From Kingdonia uniflora (lineage: Eukaryota; Streptophyta; Magnoliopsida; Ranunculales; Circaeasteraceae): 64,000 nucleotides of DNA. The stretch's first letter is position 1. Every line of letters begins with the position of its first letter. The notes under the pieces are model-generated. The model saw nothing but the letters and a program-made list of their open reading frames with translations, was not told the DNA's origin and made no database searches. The position numbers and the translations under genes are program-made. Below are positions 34,957-46,945 of this stretch, one piece after another. The stretch spans positions 3,286,001 to 3,350,000 of the forward strand of contig JACGCM010000779.1 of the NCBI GenBank assembly GCA_014058105.1, read 5' to 3'.

Positions 34957-34999
34957 GACAAAGAAGCCAAGCTTCTCCCTGAGTCAAGCAATCGCCGGC

Positions 35000-35496
35000 T
35001 AAGAATTTCATTCAAAGATTGCGATACCAGCCATGTCAAATTTCCACATCAGGATGCATTAGTAATAATGCTAAAAATGAGGAAGTTTGTCATGCACAAA
35101 ATAATGATCAATACTGGAAGCGGTATTGAAATTCTGCTTCAAAGAACAATCGACCAGATGGGATTGGCTAACCAAGTTATTCAAAGCGACACCGATATCA
35201 CTGGGTTCAATGGTTCCAGAGAAAAATGAGTAGGCAAGATCATCTTACTTATTACCGCAGGACCAACTACTATCGATATCATGTTCTATTTCATTAATGC
35301 CAAATCTCATTATCTCGGGATTATGGACCGCTGCTGGATTTACAACATGGAAGCAATTGCTTCCATATATCATCAGGTACTCCGATTCAAACATGACAAT
35401 GGTATTTATGAGATCAGAGGTAGTCAGATGTTCTCTCGAGCTTGTGAAAATACCGTCTCTGCTATCCTAGATACCTCCGACAGATTGGCTGTATAG
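35000..35496 (+). pseudogene. Aspartic protease, element B
   Basis: The text aligns with the protease of A: INTGSGIEILLQ (DTG changed to NTG, so the catalytic Asp is lost), QMGLANQVIQSDTDITGFNG and AKSHYLGIMDRCWIYNMEA. A stop lies at about 35227. Confidence 0.8.
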
Positions 35497-35559
35497 CAAT
35501 TATAGGAAGCTGATCACCTCAATGATCAATCTTCCACGGTGGAGCCCTAAAAATACATC

Positions 35560-36580
35560 AACCTCGATGGACCTGGCCAAGGTACTTTCATTGGTACTAA
35601 GCTGGGTTAATAGGAAAAAGATGCTCTTATTCAATTCTTACATCTCAATCGAGACGTTTTTGCATGGTCTTTCGAAGAGATACCTGGGGTCGATCTGACC
35701 AAGGCATATCACAAGTTGGCCATAAATATCAACGCCACAGCGGTCAAATAGAAATAATGGCGTCTATCACCTCGGCCTTGAGATGAAGTTAACACCTAGA
35801 TCAAGAAATTTATCAAAGTGGGATTCATTCGAGAAGCCAAATATCATGACTGGATATCCAATATTGTCGTTATGCCGAAGAAGAACGGAAAAGTCTAAGT
35901 TTGCGTAGATTTCATTGATCTAAACAAACATACTCCAAAATACAGTTTTGCTCTTCCCAACATTTATCAGATCCTCGATTCTATAGCCGGCCATGATCTC
36001 CTATCTATGATGGACGCAGCTTCAGGGTATAATCAGATTCCACTTCTGAAAGAAGATCAAGAAAAGATAACTTTTATCACTGAAAGAGGTCTTTATTGCT
36101 GTAAAGTCATGCCCTTCAGACTCAAAAACGCAGGTGCTGCAAATCAACGGTTGATGACTACTATGTTCAAGGCAAACCTAGGGAAAGTCGTTGAAGTCTA
36201 CATCGATGATCTCTTGTGCAAGAGTGTACAATCAGCCAATCACATCTCCGATCTTAACACTATATTCAACATTATTCGATCTTACTGGATGTGTCTCAAC
36301 CCTGATAAATGTCAATTCAGGGTCCATTCTGGCAGATTTCTCAGTCACCTTATCAGCAAGAAGGGGATTGAGGCTGATCCGGATCAATTTCGAGCTCTCT
36401 TCAATATGCCTTCTCCAAAAGCAACAAAAGATGTTTAGAAACTTACCGGCAAGATTTCCGCGATCAACCATTTCATTTCTAAATCTTCAGACCATAATTG
36501 TTGGTTATTCTTATTACTCTGCGGTTGTACCAAATGAGGAAAAGTTTAGCCAAATACAGAGGTTACATGGATACTAGAAT
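35560..36580 (+). pseudogene. Reverse transcriptase, element B
   Basis: The readable frame at 36007-36438 has MMDAASGYNQIPL, RLKNAGAANQRLM, VEVYIDDLLCKS (YVDD box as YIDD, both Asp kept) and NPDKCQFRVHSGRFLSHLIS. Upstream text (35760-36000) has the WISNIVVMPKKNGK region with stops. It ends with DQFRALFNMPSPKATKDV and then a stop where A has Gln. Confidence 0.88.
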
Positions 36581-36619
36581 GTGAAGCAACTTTTTAGGAT
36601 CTTGAAACCTATTTGGGGA

Positions 36620-37540
36620 GGTCTCCCATAATGAGCACCCCAGTAGATAATGAGGAACTGATTATCTACCTAGCAGTCACAGATACTTACCTCAACTCAG
36701 TTCTTATTCGCTAGGAAGGGAAAATCGAGAAACCAGTCTTCTTTATCAGCAATCCCCTAACACCAGCGGAAACAAGGTACTCTAAAATTGAAGAACTTCT
36801 TCTCACTCTTGTTTACACTTCACAAAAACTCAAACACTACTTCCAAGCTCATTCAGTCAAAGCCATGATGAACTACCCACTTCGGGAAGTCCTATCCAAG
36901 AAAGAAAAATTGAGAAGAGTGCAACAGTGGTCAGTCATTTTGGGAGAACATGATATCAAGTTCAAGGAACGTCATTCTAAAAAAGGTCAGGACGTCGCCG
37001 ATTATCACGTGGATTTTCCATTAAAAGAAACCCAAGTGGGAGGAGCACGACTCTAATCTTACAGAAGAAACACTTGAGAATCCACCCCCCAAGCCATTCG
37101 ACGACTGAGCTAAATGGATCACTGCATCAGGGTGGAGACTTTTCATAAATGGATCAGCAGGATCCGCAAGGTCAGGAATCGGGATCGTTTTAATTACCCC
37201 AACCAATCACATAATCGAGAAATCAATCAGCTTGGATTTTGAGGCCTCAAATAATATCACCGAGTATGAAGCTCTCATTCATGGACTCGACCTCTCTCTT
37301 GAGCTCGATGTCCCCGAACTCTCAGCTTATACAGATTTACTACACATCGTCCACCACTACTTAGAGCAATACAAGAAGAACGGAAAGATGATCAAATACG
37401 CAGCCCTCATTGCAGATAGGATGAGTAAGTTTACGAAAGCAACTTTTGATTATCTTCCTCGAGGTAAGAACTGATACGCCGATTCCATAGCATATCTAGT
37501 TGGGCTCTTGGGTACAGAAGCTCGATATTTCCAGATAGAA
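36620..37540 (+). pseudogene. RNase H domains, element B
   Basis: The first RNase H begins MSTPVDNEELIIYLAVTDT at 36632, then LTPAETRYSKIEELLLTLVY. The second RNase H-like domain is in 37090-37500, with LDFEASNNITEYEALIHGLD and YLPRGKN. The same order is seen in A and E. Stops separate the segments. Confidence 0.85.
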
Positions 37541-37699
37541 ATCATTTCAACCCCCAGTATTGATCGCATTATAGTGTGCACGATCAACACAGGGGGCGAT
37601 AAAGGCGGAGATGACGATTGGCGAAAGCCTTTCTTAGCTGACCTCGGTGTCGACAACAATTGTAACGGACCACTCCCATTAGATCAAAAGGAGCGCCGA

Positions 37700-38869
37700 T
37701 AGTTGATCAACAACTCAAAGCGCTACACTAATCCGGACAGTGTGCTATACCACCTTTCTGTCACAGGGCCTTACCTTAAGAGCCTCTCCAGATAGAAAGT
37801 GGATGATTTGTTCTGCGAATTACATGAAGGGACCTGTAGCTCCCATGTCGCAAGCCGATCACTAGCAAACAGAGCAATCACGGAAGGAGTATTATGGCCC
37901 GGCATGCGGAAGCAAGTAGAGGAGTTCTCCCGCAGATGTCGACCCCTGCCAAAGATATGGACACATGATACGTTCCCCTACGCTCGAGCTCCTTACAAGC
38001 AAGGTTTTCTAGCCATTCAAAAGATAGGGGCTAGATCTCGTCAGTGAATTCCCTAACTCTTCAGGTAACCGCCGTCACCTACTCGTAGTTATCGGTTATT
38101 TTCAAAATGGGTAGAAGCAGTTCTACTATGTTGAAGCAGAGAAGAGGAGGTTATCTTTTTTATCTGGAACCACGTAATCACTCGGTTTGGGTGCCCCCAC
38201 CTTATTCGTATCGATAATGGGCTCCAATTTATAGGAGATAAAGTCATAAACTTCCTAAACTACCATAATATTTTCCACTCGCCATCCAATTCTTAGTATC
38301 TTCAAGGCAATGGCCAAGCCAAAATCACCAACAAAACCATTGTGGATGGACTCAAATAAAGGCTTCACTCACAGAAAAAAGGGAATTGGGTTCGTGAGCT
38401 GCCTCATGTCCTATGGGCCTATTATACGACTCCCCGACAATCAACTGGGTGTACCCCATTCCTCCTTGCTTATGGCACTGAGGCCGTCATTCCTTTTGAA
38501 TATTATCATCCAGTTTGTGACCACGAGCTAACTGACGCGCAAAATAAGTTTGAGTTGGTTTCCAACCTCAATATGATAAAAGAAACCAGGGAACGTGCCA
38601 TCGCTAACCTAGGTCGATATCATCATATGCTTGCCAGATCGTACAACAACCGAGTCAGAAGCCATGCCTTCCAAATCAAAGATCTCGTCCTCAAAGAAAT
38701 TCCTCAACATCACAAAGAGCCTCACGCTGGAAAAGTAGCCGACAATTGGGAGGGTCCATTCATTATTACAGGTCTCTCAGGCCGGAGATCATATTATCTC
38801 ATGACAAAAGAGAAAATCCCCATTTCGAATCCCTGGAATACTAGGCGACTGAAACGGTACTATCGTTAA
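37700..38869 (+). pseudogene. Integrase, element B
   Basis: The frame at 37799-38047 covers the zinc-binding and early core region. RIDNG (catalytic Asp) reads near 38210 and QGNGQAKITNKT (catalytic Glu changed to Lys) near 38310. The C-terminal part, 38555-38869, is open: ERAIANLGRYHHMLARSYNN, DLVLKEIPQHHKEPHAGKV and a TAA after RRLKRYYR. This is the full C-terminus that A lacks. Confidence 0.88.
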
Positions 38870-38989
38870 GTGCCTTACTACTCCATTTCCTTTCCTCGCT
38901 TTTGTTATTTTGTTTCTCAATTCCAAAAGTGAGATTTTCATCTCCACCCAATATAAATTCTGGATTTATCAATGAAATTCCAAGTTTGT

Positions 38990-39590
38990 CACAAACATCT
39001 CTCTACTTATGTAGACTCTACCAAACAAGAGATAAGGCAAAGGTAATACTAGTCTTCATCGTTTTTAACTTGTTTGGGTCATTTATAATGGCTAGATCAA
39101 GGATAACACTTGGATTGGCTGACTCTACTAAATCTCTGCGATTGTAACAAGAAAGTATAAAAACTTGTTTCATATCAAAGACTCTACCAAACAAGAGATA
39201 AGGCAAAGGTAATACTAGTCTTCATCTTTTTCAACTTGTTTGGGTCATTTATAACGGCTAGATCAAGGGTAACACTTGGTTTGGCAGACTCTACTAAATC
39301 TCTGCGATTGAAGCATGTGTAGAAACTTTTTTCATATCAAAGACCCCCTAGTCATATGATAAAGAAAAGGTAATACTAGCCTTCATCTCATTCAATATGT
39401 CTGTAACGTTTTATAGTTCAATCAAGTTTCAACTTGATTTAACTCAACCCATTTCTACAATTAAAACAAGTGCAAAAACTTGTTTTATATCAAAGACCCC
39501 ACCAAACACAAAGATAAGGCAATGGTCATACTAGCTTTCATCTATTTCAATGTGTCTGTGACTGATACTATTTATTTTTTAGTTCAGATT
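38990..39590. repeat. Tandem array (153-167 bp units), element B
   Basis: About four units. GACTCTACC/GACCCC start points lie at 39013, 39180, 39342 and 39495, giving spacings of 167, 162 and 153 bp. The array lies between the integrase stop and the end of the antisense gene, as in A and E. Confidence 0.85.
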
Positions 39591-39594
39591 CATA

Positions 39595-42500
39595 TTATAA
39601 GGAATTATTTTCTGTTGATGGGATATCAGCCGTGCTTCCCTCTTCAGTAGGAATGTTAGTCGTGTTTTCCCCTACAGCAAGAGGTTGAACATTCAGTTTA
39701 CGGATTACAACAACTCTACCCCTCTCTATCAGGTCAGCAGGTCGAGGGCCCAAATTGGCTTTCATGGAAGCCATGCAGTTCCCTCGATCTATGTTAACTC
39801 TGCAGATACATCCCCTATCCGACAGACTTTTGAACAAGGTATCTCATTCTAACTCAAGTCTTTTTACTTCTTCTACAAAATATGGAACTATCGCCTTTAG
39901 AAGGTCTAAACGTGATGCATCAGGTATGACCATCCTTGTAAATTTTGCTCTCACCTTCTCAAGGCGTAATTCTAATCTAGCATACAAATTCTTCTGATGA
40001 ATCATTTCCATATCAACTTTAGCATCATGTGTTGCATTATCTTCTAATTTTTTTATATATATTTAGCTGATTAGGCCAGGTTCATAGCCTCCAGGCCCAC
40101 TAACTGGGATCGAAGTCTCTTAATTTCTTCAACTTTTCCCTAGCCAGAATATCCTTTAATAATTCTTCTTTCCTCTTCATCACCATTTCCTTTGCCTTGA
40201 CTTCCCCTTCCAAAACCTTCTCCCTGTTAAAAGTAGCATCCAACTTCTACTGACATTCCCTTAAGCTTGCATTACCTCTCTGCACATGCCCCTGAATTTG
40301 AGCTACGTCACCTTCTAGTTCTCTAATTCACTCTAATAAACTCACCAGATCCCCTCGGACTTGAGGAACTTGAACATCCTTCTTACTCCCCCTCGACCGT
40401 TCTCCAGCCTCTGCTTTCTTGGCACGTGCGTTGGCTTGTGCCAGTTCAGCCGTTAATCGTGCCACCCTCTCATTTAAATCATTTCACCTTCGTTGCATTT
40501 CTCGAAACTCCATATCCTTGGCAGGTAGAGTTATATGCAAGTACACAGCCGTAGCTTCTGAAGCTGAGAGATTTTCTCGAACTACTCTGAGCTCGTTATC
40601 TTTTTCCGCAATTTGTTACTTCAGCCACTCCATCACATTTCTACAATTCTAAAGATCATATTGAAATCGTCCCTCCGATCTTTCTAGCGCCTGAATGCGG
40701 TACGGAGCCATTTCAGCTTGCCCTTAACCATCAACGTGTTAACCTGACTTTGGAACCTCGCGGCATGTTCTTTGATCTCCACCAGCTCTTTTAGCCCATT
40801 GGCAATTTCAGCATCTTTTTCGACCTTATGAGTCAGGTCGGAAATAACTTGGGTTACCTCCATAAATTTAAAATGCACATTTACGTGTTGGTATTCTCTG
40901 TTCCCATTCACCTCCTTCATCCTATCCAACACCTCTGCAAATTCCCGGTAATATTGGAGTACATCATCCGCACGGGAGCGTACTGAATCCAATTCGATCT
41001 GTACGATATAAATTTTTTAGCACAGTTCGATCCATAACACAATCAATGTGTATCTATATTTCATTTCCAAACTTGTATATGATTTCTAACATCTGCAATG
41101 TGCAAATACTTCTAGACTAAAGGTTCGGATACATTATCAGATAAACGCTCTATATGGTATATTGCGAAGTCTAAGGTACATACTTTCAATATACAACTTT
41201 GCATAAAGAGCGTTAAATTTTTCTATGCACTATATTAGTGACATTTTCCTAAAGCTGATAGAAAAATTTGCGGCCTACATCTACATCCTATTTACTATGT
41301 AGCTTTATATCAATATATAGCATGCAGGCCAAAAGGCCTTTTTTCAATCTAACCTGCAGCTCTGCTTGCGAAGACAATGAAGATGTGTAAATCTCCTTCT
41401 CCCTGACAAGCTCAGTCTTTAGGTATTTTATCCTGAGACTTATTTCTCTAAGTGCCTACAAGACGGTTACAAAAAAAACTCAGCCTAAGAGTCAATTCAA
41501 TGTACACAATCCAACAGTTTACAACACCCATCCAAAATGTTCATACAAAACCAAACCATTTCGCTATCCTACTTTCTCGTGCTTGCCATCCGGGAGTTTG
41601 TTATTGTCCCCTTGGTTATCCAACAGTTGATGACGAGAGACACCGTCTAACCTATCAACTACTCCCATCGTGACCTCCTCCATCCATTCATCATCTTCCT
41701 TCTTAATGTAGGTGTCCGCCTTAATGACATTCACCTCCTCCTCGGAGTATCCTTTCAATATCAGGTGGTACCTCAGCCTGTCGAGCTCCTTCACCATCTC
41801 CTCCAAATTGGCCTTTGCCTCTACCTGTAGCTGACCAATTTCCACAGCATGAGAAGCCTTCAGGGCCTCCAGTTGCTTGGTGTCCTTAACGGCATCAACT
41901 TTAGGTCGAGCTAACTTTTTATCATGCTTGATTTTCATCCTCATCAGCTCGGACTTGTCTTTCTCTACTCCAAGCCAGATCCCCTTTGCCAGCCTAACAA
42001 CCTTCAAAACAAAAATCAACCTAAACATCTGCTCGAAACACAATCCATAATCTTTTTTGCATAATCAGTATAGACTTACCATCTTGCTCATATCTTCCTC
42101 AGCATGAAGGATCGCCAATCTAGCCCTCTCCTCAACCTCTTCGTGGTAATCCACCACGGCCGATTATTCTTCAGCGACCTTGTCCCCCAATTTTTTCGAA
42201 GGCTCGACCCTTCTCCTTTTATCTTTAGCAACCTCGCCACTTCTAGTGGTACCAGAGGCCGACGAATTTTTTAACATCCGCTTTTTCGAATATTTTTGAG
42301 CTATTGTGCTCGACAAAATGGGCTCCGGCCGAACCGGCCTATCTGTTCCAGGGGTCTTGGCTAAGTTGGTTTGACCATCCCCGCCAGTTCCTTTCCTCAT
42401 CCCTTCGCCAGCACCCACCATCAACCTGGTCGATTGAGCCTTTTTAACGTTCTTCGGCCTGCTATATATCGTCTTCTTCCTACTAAGCCTGAGCCCTTCC

Positions 42501-43412
42501 AACATAACTTCGAGCTCAGTCTCCTCCTCCGGAACTTCGTCCAACAATGACTCTTTCCTCTCTACGTGAGACTGCATACCTGCCGTACAAAACAATTTTA
42601 TCTGCAACTGCAAGCATAAGTTCAAACACATCAGTAATATTATCAATGCATGGTCATACTTACTTTGTTTTATAGTTCTAAACTGAATGTTTAAAGGTTC
42701 TATATCATTTCTCTGAAGGTAATTACCCTTCACCCCCATATGACGTTATCATTCAGGCTCGACCTGCTGAATTCAGATCGAAGAAGCGAGGATGAGTTAT
42801 GCTCGTACATAAGTATGCCCCACCACTAGCATGATAATTCTTCACCCCATAAAATTTCAACACATCCTCAGGAGATATCCTCATCACCTTCCCCTCATTC
42901 TCCCACCTTTCATTCAGGTGGTCACAAATACTAATTACCTCACACATGCTCCCATTCAACTGAACGGGACATGCCCCAATTGAATTCATAATCCTCATTG
43001 CCAAGTTGGTAAGGGGAAGACTCAGCCTGAACTCTAATTGAGACAGGTGATATAGAAAACCTTCTTCAAGGTCACTACCAGCACCCCCATCAAAGTACTC
43101 TAGCGAGATCGATTCATCTATGACCCTATCTTGTATTTCCACCTCTAAATCCGCCGGTAAATAAAAGTATTCCTCCCCAGTCGGTACCGTGCAACTCCTA
43201 AACTGCCTACTGACATTTTCTACACAATTACCCCATGTCCCACCCACAACAGCCTTGGCTTTACAGAATTCTCTAAATGTATCTGAACCAGGAGGATATG
43301 ACACCAATTGACCAGGAAAACCTGGAAATGGATCCAGCCCTACTTCAACCTCATTATCAAACTCAATCGTCTGACCAGAGGTCGACACCTCGGTAACAAG
43401 TGAACTATCCAT
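39595..43412 (-). pseudogene. Antisense gene as3 (Transposase_28-like, coiled coil), element B
   Basis: The best copy. Exons on the minus strand are 43412-42664, 42579-42080, 42001-41573, 41455-41354 and 40998-39595, all with GT/AG ends. Lengths are 749, 500, 429, 102 and 1404. After correcting a small indel pair near 42740 the phases are 1, 0, 0, 0 and the total codes for about 1,060 residues. Exon 1 holds YPPGSDTFREFCKAK, GDEYFYL-type text, FLYHLSQLEFRLSLPLTNLA and GACPVQLN, resembling Pfam Transposase_28. Exon 2 is basic (KDKRRRVEPSKK). Exons 3-5 are coiled coil. A few stops remain in exons 2 and 5. The gene runs opposite to gag-pol. Function is unknown; a DNA- or chromatin-binding role would be a guess. 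Confidence 0.85.
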
Positions 43413-43657
43413 TTTAACTACAACTTTTACATGTAAGTTTTCGACCTTACATGACTGCCTCTCATGCTCAACCTACATACAGGTTCAGCTATCTATTACT
43501 ATTTCATACAAATCGGTCATATCAACATATAGCATATCTTTTATATATTCTGTGTATATGTCAAAATTATAAAAAATTATTAGGTATAGACGTTGTTAAG
43601 ATTTGCATCAAAAATGATTTGCACAAATACAGATATACTGCGTACGTCTCTACTAAC

Positions 43658-44086
43658 CTTCAGAATCCGAATAAGAATCCGCAGTAGCGCCAAGCCCTTC
43701 CCTCACGACGCTGCTGTATAACCACCTGCGTGATCCAATGTCTTTCACTCTCTTTCATCGTTGATCACCCTCAAATAAGTTATTATCGGATCCACTAAAA
43801 AAATTTGTGCCTCTCTCTCTGTGCTCTCCAAATTTTTAGAAAGGGAAAAACGTTTGAATGATGAGGAAGAAGCACTATTTATTTTTTCTCTTTCTAGTGG
43901 CTGGCAGTTATTGCGCCTCGCACGACCCATCCTCAGTTTTGGAACTGAGGCATCCTTTCTTCTATCCATGCCAGACGTCTTGTACCTTTTCAATAAAATA
44001 GACTTTCTATCATTACCCCTCCCCTCATATTTTAACATATTTTTCTCTCCTGTTTCCATATCCTTTTCAGACCTTCCCACACTCAT
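43658..44086 (-). pseudogene. Basic antisense exon, element B
   Basis: The minus-strand open frame 44086-43745 has KRYKTSGMDRRKDASVPKLR and RRNNCQPLEREK. A following conserved stretch in another frame (RWLYSSVVREGLGA, then SDSE) ends at a GTTAGT donor at 43658. E has the same piece (RWLYNSVVRDGFGA), as does C (LYSNVVKERFGA). Upstream of as3 exon 1 the next segment is open before its ATG, so this exon may be the true 5' part of as3. A frame conflict at the join leaves that open. Confidence 0.55.
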
Positions 44087-44417
44087 AATAACTCACCATA
44101 CACGATATCAGATCTCTGCAGCTTTACATACAAAACAAACTAGAAGCTTCTGCATTTCCTCATTTTTTGTTTCTCTATCCTTGTCTATCATATTTATAGT
44201 GATAGTAACGTCATTCTCAAAACAGGGGAAATTTTTAAAATTATTTAAAATATTTATCACAGTAGTTTTAACAACATTTGCAACAACAGAGGATCCCATT
44301 GATGTACATAATTTTCTGTTAAAATTCGACCGACTTATATTAATGCATAAAAAACACGTTATACATTATTACATCTAAACAACCTGAACGACCATATCAG
44401 ATCACATTACCATTCAA

Positions 44418-44699
44418 TCAGCCATCTTCGAATTCAATCTCAACCTCAGCAATCAATTTAACCATTTCTTCTCGAGGTGTGGGATTCAGCACCAATACAC
44501 GAAAGCATACCTCATAGAAGAACCGGGCATAGTCATGTTCCCTACTTCTAACGTCTAAACCTTCGAGCTGACACTCCCTCACTGGTAACTCAGCATCATA
44601 ACCAAGCATACCAAAAATCCTCTCCCATACTTTAGCTATCTTTATAGCCAATCGTCCCTCCGCGGCATGACGTATCCTCAAAGATTGAGTCCACACCAT
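44418..44699 (-). CDS. Antisense ORF as2, element B
   Basis: An intact frame of 93 codons from the ATG at 44699 (or 103 from 44729). Copies in C, E and A align across the whole length (AEGRLAIKIAKVWERIFG, GYDAELPVRECQLEGLDVRS, then PREEMVKLIAEVEIEFED). It is predicted to be helical and acidic, with no signal peptide. It is unknown to me. Its neighbours on the same strand are as1 upstream and the basic exon/as3 downstream, so it may be its own gene or an exon. B's copy has no stop, whereas C's has TGA where B has CGA (Arg). Confidence 0.55.
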   Translation of the reverse strand: MVWTQSLRIRHAAEGRLAIKIAKVWERIFGMLGYDAELPVRECQLEGLDVRSREHDYARFFYEVCFRVLVLNPTPREEMVKLIAEVEIEFEDG

Positions 44700-45118
44700 C
44701 CTAACCTCTTCTCCAACTTTGTAACTCATCCTACGATATTTATACGTTTTCCACTCACTTTCCCCTCAAAATGTTATTTTTACCTTTTATCTCATAATAG
44801 AAAACCCCAAAATCTTGAGTAAAATATTTGAACTTATTTCATCCTTCGAGCTCTTCATTTAAATTACTTTCTAGTTTGAGTTATCCTAACTAATGTTATT
44901 CTTCCATCGAACTCTGTTAGAATGAATTTTCGAATTGCTAAAGTCTTGAAGTTTTTTGCTCCAACTTTTCAACACATGAAACAGAATTTACTTACGTCAC
45001 AACACATTCTCAGACATACTCATCTCAGTTCAAATAAAACAAGGCAATACTTACAATATCCTTACATTTTATATATTCTTCATAATAATTTAGTTTGATT
45101 TCTACAGAATCTATATCT

Positions 45119-45310
45119 TCAATAACACAAGTAATTGATTGACCAATATTTATTCATATCAAAAACATTACAAATGATTTTACAAATAACAGGCTTTCTA
45201 GAACACCGAACTTCAGGTACATTGCAGATAATAAGTTGATTCGTCAACTTCTCCAGTTCTTCTTGCTTCAGTGATCTTTCACCCTGATACAAAGCAGAAA
45301 TTAGAACCAA
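45119..45310 (-). other. Small antisense exon or ORF, element B
   Basis: A minus-strand frame with GERSLKQEELEKLTNQLI. C has the same piece at 51850-51920 (GKRSLKQEELEELM), so it is conserved beyond chance. It lies between as1 and as2 and may be the end of as1 after splicing. Confidence 0.4.
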
Positions 45311-45573
45311 CCGAGAGCCTCCCTCGCATGAGTTTAGTAGAAGTTTAATCGAACTTCAAATGGAAACTATGCAAGTAGTAGACTCAATGCTAGAACCAAA
45401 TTCTTGAACTTAAGGTCAACTGAGCACCACAACGTGATGGAAATGCAGAAGCAGACTCCCAATGGTTACCTCCCTTCTCCACTACCATCGTCCCCTCCTC
45501 TGAAACCACCACCACCAAAGAGTTGGTAAAGATGAAGAAGGCCCGACCTTAGAATCCATGGTATTACAAGAAA

Positions 45574-45897
45574 TCAGCATAACTGCCCTGCAGTTATGCC
45601 TATCTCGGCATATGAAGCCTTAACCCTGTCTTCCACAAGGATACGGGGACAGGCCCACCGGTCCTCGCCTGTCAAGACGACGACATGAAACCTCCACTTG
45701 CAGTAGAACTCTTCCTCAGCTTCAATCGCTTCGTCTTCCGACATGCCTTGATACGTCGGAGGAACAGGAGCGGGCATCGCCGCCTCTAAGGATTGATCCC
45801 CAAAGTACTTCGACTTTAATCTTTGCATTTCAGTCACAATCCTCTCGTCAAGGACCATGCTAGGAGTTATCACCATTAATAATTCCAGAAAGAACAA
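45574..45897 (-). CDS. Antisense ORF as1, element B
   Basis: An intact frame of 107 codons, ending TAA after GITAGQLC. It shows KSKYFGDQSLEAAMPAPVPP, an acidic EDEAIEAEEEFYCKW helix and HVVVLTGEDRWACPRILVED. C (ending at 51558-51560) has the same end (RVWASYAGIGIIVRQLC-like), and D has the same core. The family is unknown to me. It lies about 300 bp inside the 3' LTR, opposite to gag-pol. It may use a promoter in or near the LTR acting on the minus strand, which is inference. Confidence 0.55.
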   Translation of the reverse strand: MFFLELLMVITPSMVLDERIVTEMQRLKSKYFGDQSLEAAMPAPVPPTYQGMSEDEAIEAEEEFYCKWRFHVVVLTGEDRWACPRILVEDRVKASYAEIGITAGQLC

Positions 45898-46187
45898 GCA
45901 TGCACTGCTCCAAAGATTTGCTACATGTACTATTTATATAATACTACATTTATGGTACAGGTACGTTTTCCTAAGCGTCAACATTTATTATAGACGCAAC
46001 ATTTTGAGTCGTAACCGTCATATACATCGGCATCAACATTATCATATAATACCTATTACATCCCAATAACTACACAATTTCTAATACGTCAGCACCATCA
46101 TAACTACTTTATTTATTCATAATTTTCAAACCCCAATACTTGTTATCCTCTGATTCTTTCTCAATCAAAGCAACTCGTGACTTCAGT

Positions 46188-46202
46188 GGTGAGGGGGTAA
46201 TT
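46188..46202 (+). other. Polypurine tract, element B
   Basis: GGTGAGGGGGTAAT lies directly before the 3' LTR. Confidence 0.8.
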
Positions 46203-46826
46203 ATAGGGACCTATCCCATGACCTCATTTATAATTGAGCTATTACCAGTTCGAATAACATCCATCATAGGCTCACGCTTTTTTCATAATAACTTCTCAGT
46301 TAACATTTCAATATAATCCACGAACTGTTAAAGGACATGGGTCAAACTTAAACCGGAAACCCTGAACTAGTCAAAGACACCTGTCTCTCACAAACTTGTT
46401 AGTTGCTCAATCAATCGCCACTAACCACATTGTTCAGAGAATGCGCTCCAGCACGATAAAGAGTTGTGAAGAAGGCCTATATAAGGAAGAAGTTTTAGAA
46501 GAGACAGGGACCAGAAAAATTACACAAGTGATCACCTAGAAATTACATATTTTAGATTCTCGATCAATCATCAAAACATCTTAGTTACAAGACTCAAGCA
46601 TTTTCTATTTTTAGAGATCACTTGTAAAAAGATATCCGCCTAAAGCAATAAAGATACTTTAAAAAAATCCTCCATACGAGGTCATGGTTTTTTTATCTAT
46701 TCATTGGTTTTCCACGCTAAAATCGTCTGTTTCATTTCTTAATTTCCATTAGAATATTGTAACAAATTCATTGGTGCGACAACGAATTCCAAAGAAATTT
46801 TGAGCTTATGAAATTTGGCCATTACA
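46203..46826 (+). repeat. 3' LTR of element B
   Basis: 624 bp, starts TATAGGGACC (the first G of TGTAGGG is changed to A) and ends GGCCATTACA. It is a direct repeat of 32554-33181 with scattered differences. Confidence 0.92.
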
Positions 46827-46945
46827 AGTACTATTGCCCCTAAACCGATAATAGGTTTTTGGTCTGTTTCTACACTCTATTTTATTAATTTGTAGGGCTA
46901 TACTAATGATGCATACAAGTCAAATATTTTTTTCTTTATTCTAAC

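Larger units (their letters stand above)
32554..46826 (+). mobile_element. Tat-group gypsy element B (14.3 kb)
   Basis: A complete plus-oriented Tat element: 5' LTR, primer site, gag, protease, RT, RNase H, integrase, tandem array, antisense genes (minus strand), polypurine tract and 3' LTR. The flanking 5-mers are AATAC (32549-32553) and AGTAC (46827-46831), a duplication with one later change. It is inserted in an intron of the antisense gene of element E. Coding frames carry many stops, so it is not autonomous now, but its antisense gene is the best preserved in the window. Confidence 0.93.

Noticed and set aside
43821..44378. Plus-strand frame of 185 codons with hydrophobic stretches
   Set aside because: It is opposite the conserved basic antisense exon of B and broken in C and E.
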